A stretch of 64,000 nt of DNA from Dipteris shenzhenensis. Lineage: Eukaryota; Polypodiophyta; Polypodiopsida; Gleicheniales. Location: NCBI GenBank assembly GCA_047967505.1, contig CM106540.1, one strand, 5' to 3'. Made by a program: the position numbers and the translations under genes. Positions 30,481 to 41,111 of the stretch are shown here, piece after piece (positions within the stretch are counted from its first letter, which is position 1; every line of letters starts with the position of its first letter). A model generated the notes under the pieces. It did not search any database. It worked only from the letters and a program-made list of their open reading frames with translations, and was not told the DNA's origin.

Positions 30481-33190
30481 CGGACTGGCAAAAACATGCA
30501 CAATAAACCTCGCCCTTGAAGGGGAGGAAGAAAAACTGGTTCTCATTGGGAAAGAGCTTCGACAAGAAGAAGAAACCAAACTCAAAGCACTCCTAATGGA
30601 ATACCATGACTGCCTAGCATGGTCATACAAAGAGATGAAAGGAATTTCACTAGACGTGGCAGTACACACGATACCTATAAGGGAAGGTGCTCAGTCTAAA
30701 GTATGTGGACCTTATCAAACAAATCCTAAATATGGCACCATGGTTTATGACGAGCTGGAAGAACTCCTAGATGTCAGATTCATCTATGAGATAGAGCACA
30801 CTGATTGGGTTTCACCCATTGTCATTGTGCCTAAATGCAACAAGAAGCTCAGAATATGCGTAAACTTAAAAAATGTGAATGTCACCACAATTAGGGATCA
30901 CTATCCCTTACCCTTAACAGAAACAGTGTTGGAAAAGGTGGCAGGCTCCGAAATATATAGCTTCTTGGATGGCTTCAATGGCTATAACCAAGTGCAAATC
31001 GCTCCTAAAGACTAATCAAAAACAACGTTTGCTACAGAATGGGGTATTTTTGCATATAGAGTCATACCATTCAGCCTTTGTAATGCCCTGGCCACCAGCG
31101 AGTCATGTTCACAACTTTCAAGTCATTTTTGAATAAGTTTTACAGGTGTTCTTGGATGATTTATGCATCCATTCAAACATACAAGACCGCTTCAAATGTC
31201 TTGAAGCAATACTAATCAAATGTAGGGAGTATGGCATCTCCCTAAATCCAAAAAAATGCCAGTTCATGGTCACCCACGGAGTTGTTTTGGGACACATCGT
31301 CTCTCAACATGGGATTGCAACAGACATGGCCAAAATCAAAATCATCATGGAATTGTCGCCTCCGACAAATTCCAAAGGTGTACAAGTCTTTATGGGACCT
31401 TCCGGCTATTATAGAAGATTTATATTATGGTATGCCATGATAGCTAGACCACTTTACAAATTATTAGTGGAATTCTTACGGACCGAAGAGTGCAACCAAG
31501 CCTTTGAGCTTTTAAAGTGGCACCTAATCACAGCACCCATCCTTATATCTCCCAATTGGGATATTGATTTTCATGTTCATACAGATGGATCCAAGTATGC
31601 AATTGGGAGTGTGCTTTTCAACCTAGTGGACATAAGAAAGACTACCCATTCTACTTCGCCAGTCGACAACTCAATGATGTAGAGATCAACTATACCACCA
31701 CAGAAAGAGAAGCCCTAGCAATGGTGTATAGTGTAAAGAAATTTCGACACTATCTACTCGCGAATGATTTTGTCTTCTACACTGACCATCAAGCATTACT
31801 TTATCTTGTGAATTGTCCGTGTACAATAGGAAGAATAACCAGATGGCTCCTCTTGCTTCAAGAATTCAACTTCAAAATAGTGGTCCGCAAAGGTGCCCAA
31901 CACAACATTGCCGATCACATGTCTCGAGTCACAAGTCGGGAGAAGAAGCCACTAGAGTAGAAGACGACTTATCACATGCCACACTATTTCAAATAGATCC
32001 TGAAATGAAAGCAGTAGATGCCATAAAATTGATTCTAAAGGTTGCACCCTATCAACTAATTGCAGGACAACTGTACAAGATGGGCAAGGACTAGATATTA
32101 AGATGATGTGTAATGCCACATGAGATCATGCCAATCCTGAGTGAAGTCCATGAAGGCATTGCAGGAGGACACTTCCAAGGCGAAGCACAACAAGAAAAGT
32201 TCTCCTCACAGGCTTTTGGTGGCCAACACTGTGGGTAGATGCCTATGAATATGTAAAAGGTTGTGATGTATGCCAATAGACTACTAAACCACAACACAAA
32301 GACTTCAATCCCCTAACAATAGTTGTTGCACAAAAACCATTTGAAAAATGGGGGATTGACTATGTGGGTCCCATACATCTAGCAGCAAAAGGAACGCAGG
32401 CATGCTACATCATTGTGGCCACTGATTACTTTACAAAATGGGCTAAATCTAAAGCAATCAGAAAGGTAGATGCTAGAAGCACGACAAGATTCTTATACAA
32501 AAATGTGATCACCCAATTTGGATGCCCCATTGAAATTGTGTCAGATAGAGACACACATTTTGTCAATGAGGTAATCCAAGAACTCTTGTCTGGCTTCATG
32601 ATAATCCATATAAAAAGCACACCCTACTACCCCCAAGCGAATGGACAGGCCGAATCCACCAACAAAATAATATGCATTATCCTCACCAACGTTGTAGAAC
32701 CACAATGTTCTGATTGGGTAGAGAAACTGAATGTTCCCTGATGGGCATACAAAACCACATTCAAGGTCAGTACAAGAAACACACCTTTTCAATTGGTGTA
32801 CGGCCTTGAAGCTGTGGTCCCACTAGAATTTGTAATACCAAGCCTACACATAGCAGTATAGGAACTCATGGGAGACCATAAATCCTTGAAAGAAAGGCTC
32901 TATCAGTTGGAGAAGCATACAAAGACTAGACTTGTCACCTACCATGCCATGACAACAAAAAAACGCAAAAGAAAGGCATGGTTTGACAGAAATATGAAAT
33001 CTAAAGACATCAAGGAAGGTGACTTATTCGTGTTATACAATGCCAAAGTACACAAGGGGAAACTGAAGTATCTAGGTCAAGGACCCTACCGAGTATGAAA
33101 GATGAATCCCATCGGATCCATACTCCTAGAAACATTGGATGGAGTCCAAGTCAACAAAACAATAAATGGGAACTGACAATCACAAGCACT
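30481..33190 (+). pseudogene. Gypsy E reverse transcriptase, RNase H and integrase remnant
   Basis: Ty3/Gypsy pol in the order RT, RNase H, integrase. 30490-31015 has the RT start (DWVSPIVIVPKCNKKLRICVN, YPLPLTETVLEKVAG, FLDGFNGYNQVQIAP). After stops, 31146-31682 has catalytic FLDDLCIHS, the thumb and the RNase H start (DFHVHTDGSKYAIGSVL). 31721-31960 has YTDHQALLYLV and GAQHNIADHMSR. 32364-32741 is the integrase core: VATDYFTKW (first Asp), SDRDTHFVN (second Asp), YYPQANGQAESTNK (Glu). 32868-33098 is the C-terminal domain (AWFDRNMKSKDIKEGDLFVLYN, LGQGPYRV). At least six stops occur. gag and protease are absent next to it; the protease at 16297-16800 may be their displaced part. Confidence 0.88.
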
Positions 33191-33693
33191 CACTAGCATA
33201 TTCACATTTTTGCGCATTTAGGAAGACCCAATCAATTTCGTGTTAGGGATGATTGACTCTTAGTTTCCCCATTAAATCCCACAAATAAGCATATAATTAG
33301 ATACATCACATGCACTCACACGATTTTGCATAGGCACGTAATAGATTGCTTCAATAATAGTATCACACACTTTCATTCCATACTCTGAAAGCATGCAATG
33401 AATTCACAAGTAGGACAAGAAGCTATGCTAAAACTCAAGATGAATTGGCAAAAGAGTCTGCAGCCTCAACAACGAGACCCTTGCCAAACATCACAACTGT
33501 CTCCTATATGCAAAAATATCAAACTTGCATACAAACTTATCTACAAGCTCAATGATATGGGTGCAATTGCATCCAACATATATGCAAGATAGCAAGAAAT
33601 GCCAACCTCAACAATGAGACCCCTGCCAAACCTCTTCCCAAGAAGATTCGATGGCAGAGTCTGCAACCTCAGTCACGAGATCCCCTCTAACTC
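33191..33693. other. Gypsy E downstream DNA, no gene seen
   Basis: AT-rich sequence after integrase, possibly the start of a Gypsy E 3' LTR or spacer. Short related phrases (CAGCCTCAACAACGAGACCC near 33461 and CAACCTCAACAATGAGACCC near 33603) are a local repeat. No domain. Confidence 0.4.
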
Positions 33694-33898
33694 CTACATG
33701 CGAGTTCTACATGCGAGTTCTACATGCAACTTCTACATGCAACTCCTACATGCGACTCCTACATGTGAGTTCTACATATGAGTTCTACATGCAACTCCTA
33801 CATGTGAGTTCTATATGCGAGTTCTACATGCAACTCCTACATGCAACTCCTACATGTAAGTTCTACATGCCAGTTCTACATGCAAGTTCTACATGTAG
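33694..33898. repeat. 13-bp tandem array, unit CTACATGCGAGTT, about 15.5 copies
   Basis: CTACATG recurs at exact 13-bp spacing from 33694 to 33889 (195 = 15 x 13), with variable tails GAGTT, CAACT and GACTC. Two outlying partial copies sit at about 33920. A TATAAATA (33951-33958) follows, immediately before Copia G. Confidence 0.92.
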
Positions 33899-33960
33899 AG
33901 AGAGAATGTGTTACAATTCCTACATGCAGAGAGAGAAGCTCTCCAACTTGTATAAATACC

Positions 33961-34312
33961 TGTTGAGATATTGAGCTCCACTCGCGATATGCCAGGGTGA
34001 CTGTTGTGCATTTATGTCTCCGACTTGTTAGCTGGAGATGCGGTTGGTACACCGCCCACGAATAATAGCTAGATGACAGCTATCCTTATCTACTCTAGTT
34101 TGTGGCTCAGTTAGTATGCCACCTTAGTTATTTGAGTTTGCTTTGAGACCCACATATAGGGTTCTTCTATTTCTTTGTACTAGAGTTCTTTTGGCTTTCA
34201 TAACTAAGAAGAGGAAAACTGTTTTCAGCCTCCACCTTTGTGTGTATTCCCCCATTGTGCATGTGAGAAAGCCGCAAGTGAGACTCCTTCCCTCTCTCCC
34301 ACTATCTTCACA
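33961..34312 (+). repeat. 5' LTR of Copia G
   Basis: 352 bp, TGTTGAGATATTGAG to CTATCTTCACA, followed by the primer-binding site. About 2% different from its partner at 38110-38461. Confidence 0.95.
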
Positions 34313-34324
34313 TGGTATCAGAGC
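34313..34324 (+). other. Primer-binding site of Copia G
   Basis: TGGTATCAGAGC immediately after the 5' LTR. Confidence 0.92.
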
Positions 34325-34589
34325 CTTGTTCGTGGTAAGGAGCTCAAGAAAGCAAGCCAAGTTCATGGTGTCCTGGTAAGAGGACCAGTGTTGCTTTCCT
34401 ATTTCGAGTTTGGGAGCAAATCTCTGCAGGCAGCACAGCCAGAAGTGCAAGAGTGCACTGTTTGAGACGCCCTTCGCGGTGTGGCAAGAGCGCAGTATAT
34501 GACGTTATTTTTCTAATTCGAGGTCATTTCGGGGCCCGTTTTGGAGACGGAAGTTCTTCGCAGGCCGTGGTGGATGGCAGAGAGGCCAA

Positions 34590-37052
34590 AATGCAAACAG
34601 CAATATTGAATGCTACTATTGTGGCAAAATGGGTCATATGGCTAAGGACTGCTATAAAAAGCAGAATGACATTATGAATGGAAAATTGTAGCAAGGCAAT
34701 TATGCATCCTCTAGTAGATAGGGTGATGACAGAAATGAGCATTTGTTTATGGTGCAGCATATGAAAAATTATGTAACAAGTGCAGAAGAAAGCAATGATG
34801 TGTGGTATGTTGACTTGGGTGCGTCAAACCACATGACAGGTCACGCTGAATGGATGCAGGATGCAAGAAAAATGGAAAAACCAGGATTTGTGGAGACTGG
34901 TGATGATACTGCACATCCTATTGTGCAAATTGGCAAAATTCCTTTGTCTATGCAGGATGGGAAAAAGAAATACTTGTCTGATGTATTTCATGTCCCGAAC
35001 ATCACCAAGAACCTGGTTTCTGTTGGTCAAATGGTTGAGCAGGGCTTGCAGGTTAGCTTTAATCCTCATGGATGCTTTGTTGAGGATATGAAAAATAACG
35101 GTCGCTTGATAGCAAAAGGAAAGAAGAAGGGCAGGATGTTTACGTTGGATGCAGACATGCCTGAATTGAGTGCAGCAATGTTTGCACATGGGACCGGTGT
35201 AGTTGCAGATATTGATATCTGGCACAGACGCATTGGTCATGTTAATATACAGTGACTTAAATCAATGCAAGCCCAAAATATTGTTGCAGGATTGCCAAAA
35301 TTCAAGGTTGCAAAAATGCACAAGGTTTGTGAAGCCTGTCAATTTGGGAAACAGGCAAGGAAACCTTTTCCTAGGCATGTTCAAGAGAGTAAAAAGCCAT
35401 TGGAATTAATCCACTCTGATGTGTGGACTACAAAAGCTGCATCTATTGGAGGCTGTCACTATTTTGTCACATTTATTGATGACTTCAGCAGAAAACTGTG
35501 GTTGTATTTTATGAAAAAGAAAAGTGAAGTGTTTGGGCACTTCAAAGCTTTCAAAGCTATGGTTGAAAAAGATACAGGCCTGCAAATAAAATGCCTAAGG
35601 TCAGATGGAGGGGGAGAGTACCTCTCAAATGAGTTTGCAAGGTTCTTGCAGGAGCATGGTATAAAGCAGCAATATTCATGCAGTCATACCCCACAGCAAA
35701 ATGGAATTGTAGAAAGAAAAACCAGGCATATTGGAGAGGTATCTCGGGCTATGCTAAATGAAAAAGATCTACCAGATTATTATTGGACTGAAGCAGTTGC
35801 TACAGCAGTCTATATAATGAACAGGACTCCCACTACAGCAATACATGGCATGACGCCTGAGGAGATGTATACTGGTAGGAAACCAGATATTTCTCATTTG
35901 AAAATTTTTGGTTGCATTGCCTATGTCCATGTGCCAGATGAGTTGAGGTCCAAGTTGGATCCAAAAGCTGAGAAGTGCGTCTTTATTGGTTATTCTCTGT
36001 AGCAAAAAGGGTATAGATGCTATAACCCTTCTACACGAAAGTTCACTGTGAGCAGAGATGTTGTTTTTGATGAGATGAGCAGCTGGTATAAACCAGTAAA
36101 TGTGATGATTGATGTAGATGCACAAAATGGTAATGCTGCACAGAATTCACAGCAGCGATCACAAAATATCAGTGGACCTGGAGTGTCCTCTAGCAGTGGT
36201 TCACATACTTCGCCATGGATAGGCAGATTGAGATCAGGAGAATCTTCTCAAAGCAATGCAGAGAGTGGTACACAAGTATCACGAAAAGGAAAAGAGAAGG
36301 TAGATCAGCCCATGTCTGATGTGAATGCAGGTCACTCTTGTGTGGATGGTGAATCCAGTGGCTCAGAGCAGAGCATTGATGATGAGTTGGGTATTCCTTC
36401 TATTGTTACACCTGGAGTAAGGAAGACCAGGGATGTTTTGAGAGCACCTGGAAGTGAGCCTATTTTGCGTAGGTCTACCAGGGTTAAGTATCCTGTGGAT
36501 AGGCTGAAATATGATGGATTTACAACCATTCACTATGCCTATATGGTCAAAGTGATACAGGAACCAGAACCCACTTCTTTTGAGCAAGCCATGGGAAATG
36601 AAAAATCGGAGAAAGCCATGGATGAAGAAATGGATGCCTTGGATGCTAATGCTACATGGGAATTGGTGCCTTTGCCTAAAGGCAAGAATGCAATTGGTTG
36701 TAAGTGGGTTTATAAGATCAAGCACAATGCAGATGGTTCTGTGAATAGATACAAGGCAAGATTAGTTGTCAAGGGGTATGCATAGACATATGGCATTGAT
36801 TATGAAGAAACTTTCAGCCCGGTTGCAAGGATGGCAACCGTAAGAGCAGCCATTGCTATGGCTGCATCAAAGGGATGGTCTTTACATCAGATGGATGTAA
36901 AGAATGCCTTCTTGCATGGTGATTTGCAAGAAGAGGTCTTTATGGAGCAGCCAGCAGGTTATGTTCACGCTATTCATCCTGAGTTTGTTTGCAGGTTGAG
37001 GAAAGCCTTGTATGGCTTGAAGCAAGCACCTAGAGCATGGTCTGAAAGATAG
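34590..37052 (+). pseudogene. Copia G zinc knuckle, protease, integrase and RT N-terminal part
   Basis: One frame with three stops. Knuckle CYYCGKMGHMAKDC (34613-34654), then protease whose active site reads WYVDLGASNHMT: DLG replaces the DSG kept in Copia A, so the protease is probably dead. Integrase has the HHCC finger (WHRRIGHVNIQ, VCEACQFGKQ), D (LIHSDVWTT), D (RSDGGGEYLS) and E (QNGIVERKT). RT begins [10 protein letters not shown], with [16 protein letters not shown] and [10 protein letters not shown]. Stops: TGA 35253-35255 (CGA in Copia I), TAG 36000-36002 (CAG in Copia I) and TAG 36783-36785 (CAG in Copia A). One base is missing near 37045. Confidence 0.9.
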
Positions 37053-37108
37053 GACAATATCTTGTCACTATTGGCTTTCAGATTTCCAAGGCAGATTTCT
37101 CACTCTAT

Positions 37109-38056
37109 GTGAGAAAAACAGAGAAAGGGATTATGCTGCTAGTCATTTATGTTGATGATTTGATCATCACAGGTGATAGTGATGAAGATATCCTTCATGT
37201 GAAAATGCTATTGAGGCAGAAGTTTGAGATGAAGGATTTGGGAGAGCTGTGTTATTTCTTGGGCATTGAGGTGATTAGATCACCAAGTGGGATACAGCTC
37301 TTGCAGAGGCAGTATGGATTGGACATGCTGTCCAAATATGGGATGACAGGTTGTAAGCCTATTTCAGTTCCTTTGGAGCAGAATGTGAAGCTGAGCGCAG
37401 ATGCAGGTGACCTTCTGGAAGACCCTACTATGTACAGACGCATAGTAGGAAGTTTGATTTACATGACTATTACCAGGCCAGATTTGAGCTATGCTATTGG
37501 GTTGGTAAGTCAGTTTATGCAGGCTCCAAGGAAACCGCATTTGGATGCGGCTAGACGCATACTCAGGTATGTGAAGTCCACATTGCAGTATGGACTATTT
37601 TATGAGGCTGGGGTTCAGATACAGTTGCATGGATACACTGATGCTGATTGGGCTGGTAGCATTTCTGATAGACGATCTACCAGTGGATATGTGTTCTCTT
37701 TTGGGAGTGCTGCAGTCACTTGGAGCAGCAAGAAACAGCCTACAGTTGCCTTGTCGAGCATAGAGGTTGAGTACAGGGGTGCAGCAGTGGCTGCATGTGA
37801 GGTAGCTTGGTTGCATAAGCTACTCTATGATATGCATCAGTCTACAGATGGGCCAGTTGTCATTTATTGTGACAACATGAGCAGCATACACTTGGCAAAG
37901 AACCCAGTCTTCCATGCTAGAACAAAGCACATTGAGGTGCATTATCACTATGTGCGGGAGAAGGTTTTACTAGGTCTTATTGATCTAGTTTATGTCAGCA
38001 CAGAGGATCAGATAGCTGACATATTCACGAAAGCATTGGGCGCAGAGAAGCTGTGA
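37109..38056 (+). CDS. Copia G RT C-terminal part and RNase H
   Basis: 315 open codons beginning inside RT: VIYVDDLIITGDSDED (catalytic YVDD), FEMKDLGELCYFLGIEV, the connection IVGSLIYMTITRPDLSYA, then RNase H with GYTDADWAGS, SSIEVEYRG (Val replaces the usual Ala in EAEY, the catalytic Glu remains), IYCDNMSSIHLAKNP and the C-terminal STEDQIADIFTKAL. The first codon is not a natural start; the piece is separated from the upstream RT by a frameshift near 37045. It ends about 50 bp before the polypurine tract. Confidence 0.88.
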   Translation: MRKTEKGIMLLVIYVDDLIITGDSDEDILHVKMLLRQKFEMKDLGELCYFLGIEVIRSPSGIQLLQRQYGLDMLSKYGMTGCKPISVPLEQNVKLSADAGDLLEDPTMYRRIVGSLIYMTITRPDLSYAIGLVSQFMQAPRKPHLDAARRILRYVKSTLQYGLFYEAGVQIQLHGYTDADWAGSISDRRSTSGYVFSFGSAAVTWSSKKQPTVALSSIEVEYRGAAVAACEVAWLHKLLYDMHQSTDGPVVIYCDNMSSIHLAKNPVFHARTKHIEVHYHYVREKVLLGLIDLVYVSTEDQIADIFTKALGAEKL

Positions 38057-38109
38057 AGGTTCAGAGACCTGCTTGGTGTGTAGGATTTGGGATTGAGCTC
38101 GAGGGGGAG

Positions 38110-38461
38110 TGTTGAGATATCGAGCTCCACTCGCAATATGCCAGGGTGACTGTTGTGCATTTATGTCACCGACTTGTTAGCTGGAGATGCGGTTGGTACA
38201 CCGCCCACGAATAATAGCTGGATGACAGCTATCCTTATCTACTCTAGTTTGTGGCTCAGTTAGTATGCCACCTTAGTTAGTTGAGTTTGGTTTGAGACCC
38301 ACATATAGGGTTCTTCTATTTCTTTGTACTAGAGTTCTTTTGGCTTTCACAACTAAGAAGAGGAAAACTGTTTTCAGCCTCCACCTTTGTGTGTATTCCC
38401 CCATTGTGCATGTGAGAAAGCTGCAAGTGAGACTCCTTCCCTCTCTCCCACTATCTTCACA
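38110..38461 (+). repeat. 3' LTR of Copia G
   Basis: 352 bp, TGTTGAGATATCGAG to CTATCTTCACA, preceded by GAGCTCGAGGGGGAG and followed by target duplication ATACC. Confidence 0.95.
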
Positions 38462-38624
38462 ATACCCCATAATGGAATGAAGCCCACACTCTTTGGGGCA
38501 TTGTGTTGAGTTCTACTTTGGTATTCTAAGCAATTGTCTCAAGTGTCCATGCTTCCTTGCACTACACATCTAAAAGCATGTCCTAACCTTGCAACTCCTC
38601 CTCCCCTCTCTTCCAACCTTGCAA

Positions 38625-38770
38625 CCCATCCTCTCCCTCTCCTCCTCCCTCCTCCTCCTCCCTTCTCCTCCTCCCTCTTCCTCCTCCTCCCTCCTCCTCC
38701 TCCTCCTCTATCTTCCTCACGACTCCTCCTCCCTCCTCCTCCTCCTCCTCCTCCCTCCTCTCTCTTTTTT
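38625..38770. repeat. CCT-rich microsatellite
   Basis: Imperfect (CCT)n/(CTCC)n run of about 145 bp. The long open frames on both strands (poly-Leu/Pro/Ser and Glu-rich) are composition effects. Confidence 0.9.
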
Positions 38771-38884
38771 CCCCCATGCTCTTACACCTTCTTCCTCTCC
38801 CACTCCTATGCTCCCCCTAAACCCTTAGTTCCTCGACCCTTAATCTTCATGATCTACAAGGGAGACGAGTTCTCCACCATGTAC

Positions 38885-39085
38885 ACTACTCTAAACCTTG
38901 GAACCTATTCTAAACTCTGGAACCTCTCTCTAAACCTTGGAACCTCCTTCTAAACCTTGGAACTCCTTCTAACCATGGAACTCCTTCTAACCTTGTAATT
39001 CCTTCTAAACCTTGGAACCTCCTTCTAACCCTGGAACCTCCTTCTAACCCTTAAACTCCTCCAAAACCCTGCAACCCCTAATGAA
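38885..39085. repeat. Tandem repeat, 16-18 bp, unit CCTTCTAAACCTTGGAA
   Basis: About eleven degenerate copies of [CTAAACCTTGGAACCTCCTT] variants run head to tail and end in AACCCTGCAACCCCTAATG. No coding frame. Confidence 0.8.
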
Positions 39086-39325
39086 GGTGAAAGCATTCAT
39101 TACCTCAACCATGATGATACATGTTCCTTTTACAAATGCATGCACTATGTTTGCTTACCACACTTAAGCCTACGTCTCTCATCGAAACATGACTTGAGGT
39201 CTTAAGCTACATGTATACTACAAACGATAACCCCAATATATCTGTAGGTGACAAAAAGCCTCGGAACCCTGCATATTGAGAATACCCTACTCTTGTTATG
39301 GAAGCCATAGGAAAGAGCCAACATT

Positions 39326-39490
39326 GAGTCACTTGCAACACAAGAGACAAGTCTTCTATACCAGTGCACCTATTCGAGTCACTTGCAACACAGGACAAGT
39401 CCTCTATATACCAGTGAGCCTCTGTTCGAGTTACTTGCAACACAAGTCTTCTATCCAGTGAGTATATTTGAGTTACTTGCAACACAAGAA
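39326..39490. repeat. Tandem repeat, 42-52 bp, 3.5 copies
   Basis: GAGTcACTTGCAACACAAG...TCTTCTATACCAGTG repeats begin at 39326, 39376, 39428 and 39470, with shortening units. Confidence 0.75.
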
Positions 39491-39615
39491 ACCTTTTCTG
39501 CATCAACATCTCTTACTATAATGTCCTCAATACTTGTGAGCATGCCACTATGATACTCTTGATCACGACTATAGCTTATCAATTTGGATCCCATTTGTGT
39601 TATAGTCCTTTTTTT

Positions 39616-40227
39616 TTAATAATATTTTGTTGTTTCTTCCATGACATTGAAGGAAACTGTCTTGTTCAAACTTGATTTCAAGAAAGCTAACCCCCATTTA
39701 CAAGTACTATGAACTTGTAGATGAGACGTAGTATTATGGACGTCTAGATGTGAAGTACTATTCATTGCATTTTGAATGACACTTGCACTATTCAACTTAA
39801 TTATCTCCACTATACAGAGAAAACTCTGAGCGTAGCCCTTAAAGTTACCAATTGCTAAAACTTCTTTGGAGCAAGATAACATCTCTACTTTTTTCCCCTC
39901 AAAATAGGTTTTCTTGATATCTTGAAAGTATGTCTTTGGAACAAATTTGTCTTGGTCCCAGAGCATTCTGTGTGCTTGCATATCAAATATCTCACATTGT
40001 AAGATATCTCCCAATGTTTCAAAGTCTCCGTGTGGATATTTTAAATGTACTTCAGGATTTACAACGTTGGCGATTATCACTACACATCTTCTCTCGCCAC
40101 AACGTTGGAAATGACACACATTCATAGGATCAAGACAATGAATTCGTCCAAAAGCCACCACTTCATTCTTCTTATATAACACCACATCCATACCCTCTGT
40201 TAGGGTGAATACCTGTTTTATGTACAA
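39616..40227 (-). CDS. Possible fragment of an En/Spm-associated accessory protein
   Basis: 203 open codons, the longest non-retroelement ORF near here apart from the dirigent gene. Start MYIKQVFTLTEGMDVVLYKKNEVVAFGRIHCLDP; then CGERRCVVIIANVVNPEVHLKYPHGDFETLGDILQCEIFDMQAHRMLWD. The pattern (short beta strands, [DE]VVA-x-G, P-x-G-x-[FL]-x-[TE]-[LM]-G-D, hydrophobic-x-W near the end) resembles the DUF8039-type domain found in plant transposase-associated and Ulp1-linked proteins. This is from memory of the family and is tentative. The C-terminal half (HLDVHNTTSHLQVHSTCKW) looks unstructured. A chance ORF is the alternative; no introns or promoter are evident. Confidence 0.4.
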   Translation of the reverse strand: MYIKQVFTLTEGMDVVLYKKNEVVAFGRIHCLDPMNVCHFQRCGERRCVVIIANVVNPEVHLKYPHGDFETLGDILQCEIFDMQAHRMLWDQDKFVPKTYFQDIKKTYFEGKKVEMLSCSKEVLAIGNFKGYAQSFLCIVEIIKLNSASVIQNAMNSTSHLDVHNTTSHLQVHSTCKWGLAFLKSSLNKTVSFNVMEETTKYY

Positions 40228-40320
40228 AAATAGATTAGCAACTCAAAAAAAGACACAATAAATAATCAGTGAGCTTATTATTACTTAATAACTTTTATAT
40301 CAAAACTAGCAAAGAAGGTA

Positions 40321-40475
40321 TCAAACCTAAACCCTAGATCCTAAACTTTAGACAATTAATACCAAAAAATCTTAACCACCGTAAATCCTAAACTTTAAAC
40401 ATTTAATCCCTAAACCCTAAATCCTAAACTTCTAAACACTAAATCCTAAACCCTAAACCCTAAACCCTAAACTCT
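40321..40475. repeat. Interstitial telomere-like tract, CCCTAAA type
   Basis: Degenerate CCTAAA/CCCTAAA motifs over about 150 bp, with a clean core of three CCCTAAA units at about 40447-40473. It matches the Arabidopsis-type plant telomere repeat. Confidence 0.85.
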
Positions 40476-40489
40476 ATATGGTAAATTGT

Positions 40490-40800
40490 TTAAACGGTGT
40501 CTTTTTTAGGGTGTGGATGACCCCCCTAATGTTAATCTTGTACACTTTTTAAACCCCCCAGTTTACTTGATATCATAATCTTGTTTTATATTAACCCCCC
40601 ATTTTTAATACTCCGCTTTGATTAAAAAATTCAATATCTAAAGGGTATTTTTCACAAGGGTGTGATTGACCCCCCTTTTTGTTTTCTAATTTATTTAGAA
40701 TCCTCTAGAGCTTACATTTGGTATAAAAAATATTTAGTATGTCAACTTTTTTTAAATTATTGGCCCCTTTACAGACCCACCCCCTGACTTGGTTGGTAAA
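40490..40800. other. AT-rich DNA with repeated ACCCCCC blocks
   Basis: GGTGTGGATGACCCCCC, AACCCCCCAG, TAACCCCCCAT and GTGTGATTGACCCCCC punctuate AT-rich sequence. The last resembles the MITE end GAGTGACCCCCCCGAG, but no paired inverted repeat or duplication was found. Confidence 0.35.
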
Positions 40801-41111
40801 TGAATTTTATAGGAAATTCCGATGAAGAACTCAAACAAATTCTGTAAGACCGCTAGTTATTATGATTTTGCCAAAATGGCCTATATTAATAAAAAATTGG
40901 CAGAGGGAGGAAGGAAATTGAAACTATTGGGCAGAAAATTAAAACTATACCTTTTTTGTATCGTAAAGCAAAATGTGAGAAATAGTAGCTTACGTTTGAC
41001 TCCTTCCCTTCCCTTCCCTTCTCTTCTCTTCCCTTTCCTTTTCTCTCTTTTTTTCTTCTTTTTCTCTTCTCAGCTCATCAGTATTCTTTTTTTTCTTTTT
41101 TCCAGTTCATC

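Larger units (their letters stand above)
33961..38461 (+). mobile_element. Copia G, complete ends, gag deleted
   Basis: 4,501 bp with 352-bp LTRs (33961-34312 and 38110-38461; about eight differences counted), primer-binding site, polypurine tract GAGGGGGAG and target duplications ATACC (33956-33960 and 38462-38466). The interior jumps from the leader to the zinc knuckle: relative to Copia A about 1.1 kb including nearly all of gag is missing, joined near TTCTTCGCAGGC (about 34555-34570). pol is broken by TGA 35253-35255, TAG 36000-36002, TAG 36783-36785 and a frameshift near 37045. It cannot make a particle itself but kept cis sequences, so it may have moved after losing gag. Confidence 0.95.

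Noticed and set aside
33694-33898. 13-bp repeats as a CRISPR array
   Set aside because: There are no unique spacers between repeats; units are contiguous, and the genome is a plant.
38534-38953. Pro/Leu-rich plus ORF and Glu-rich minus ORF
   Set aside because: Products of the CCT microsatellite, not conserved proteins.
40490-40800. Block with ACCCCCC motifs as another MITE copy
   Set aside because: No paired inverted ends or duplication and no ordered similarity to the 29554 element.
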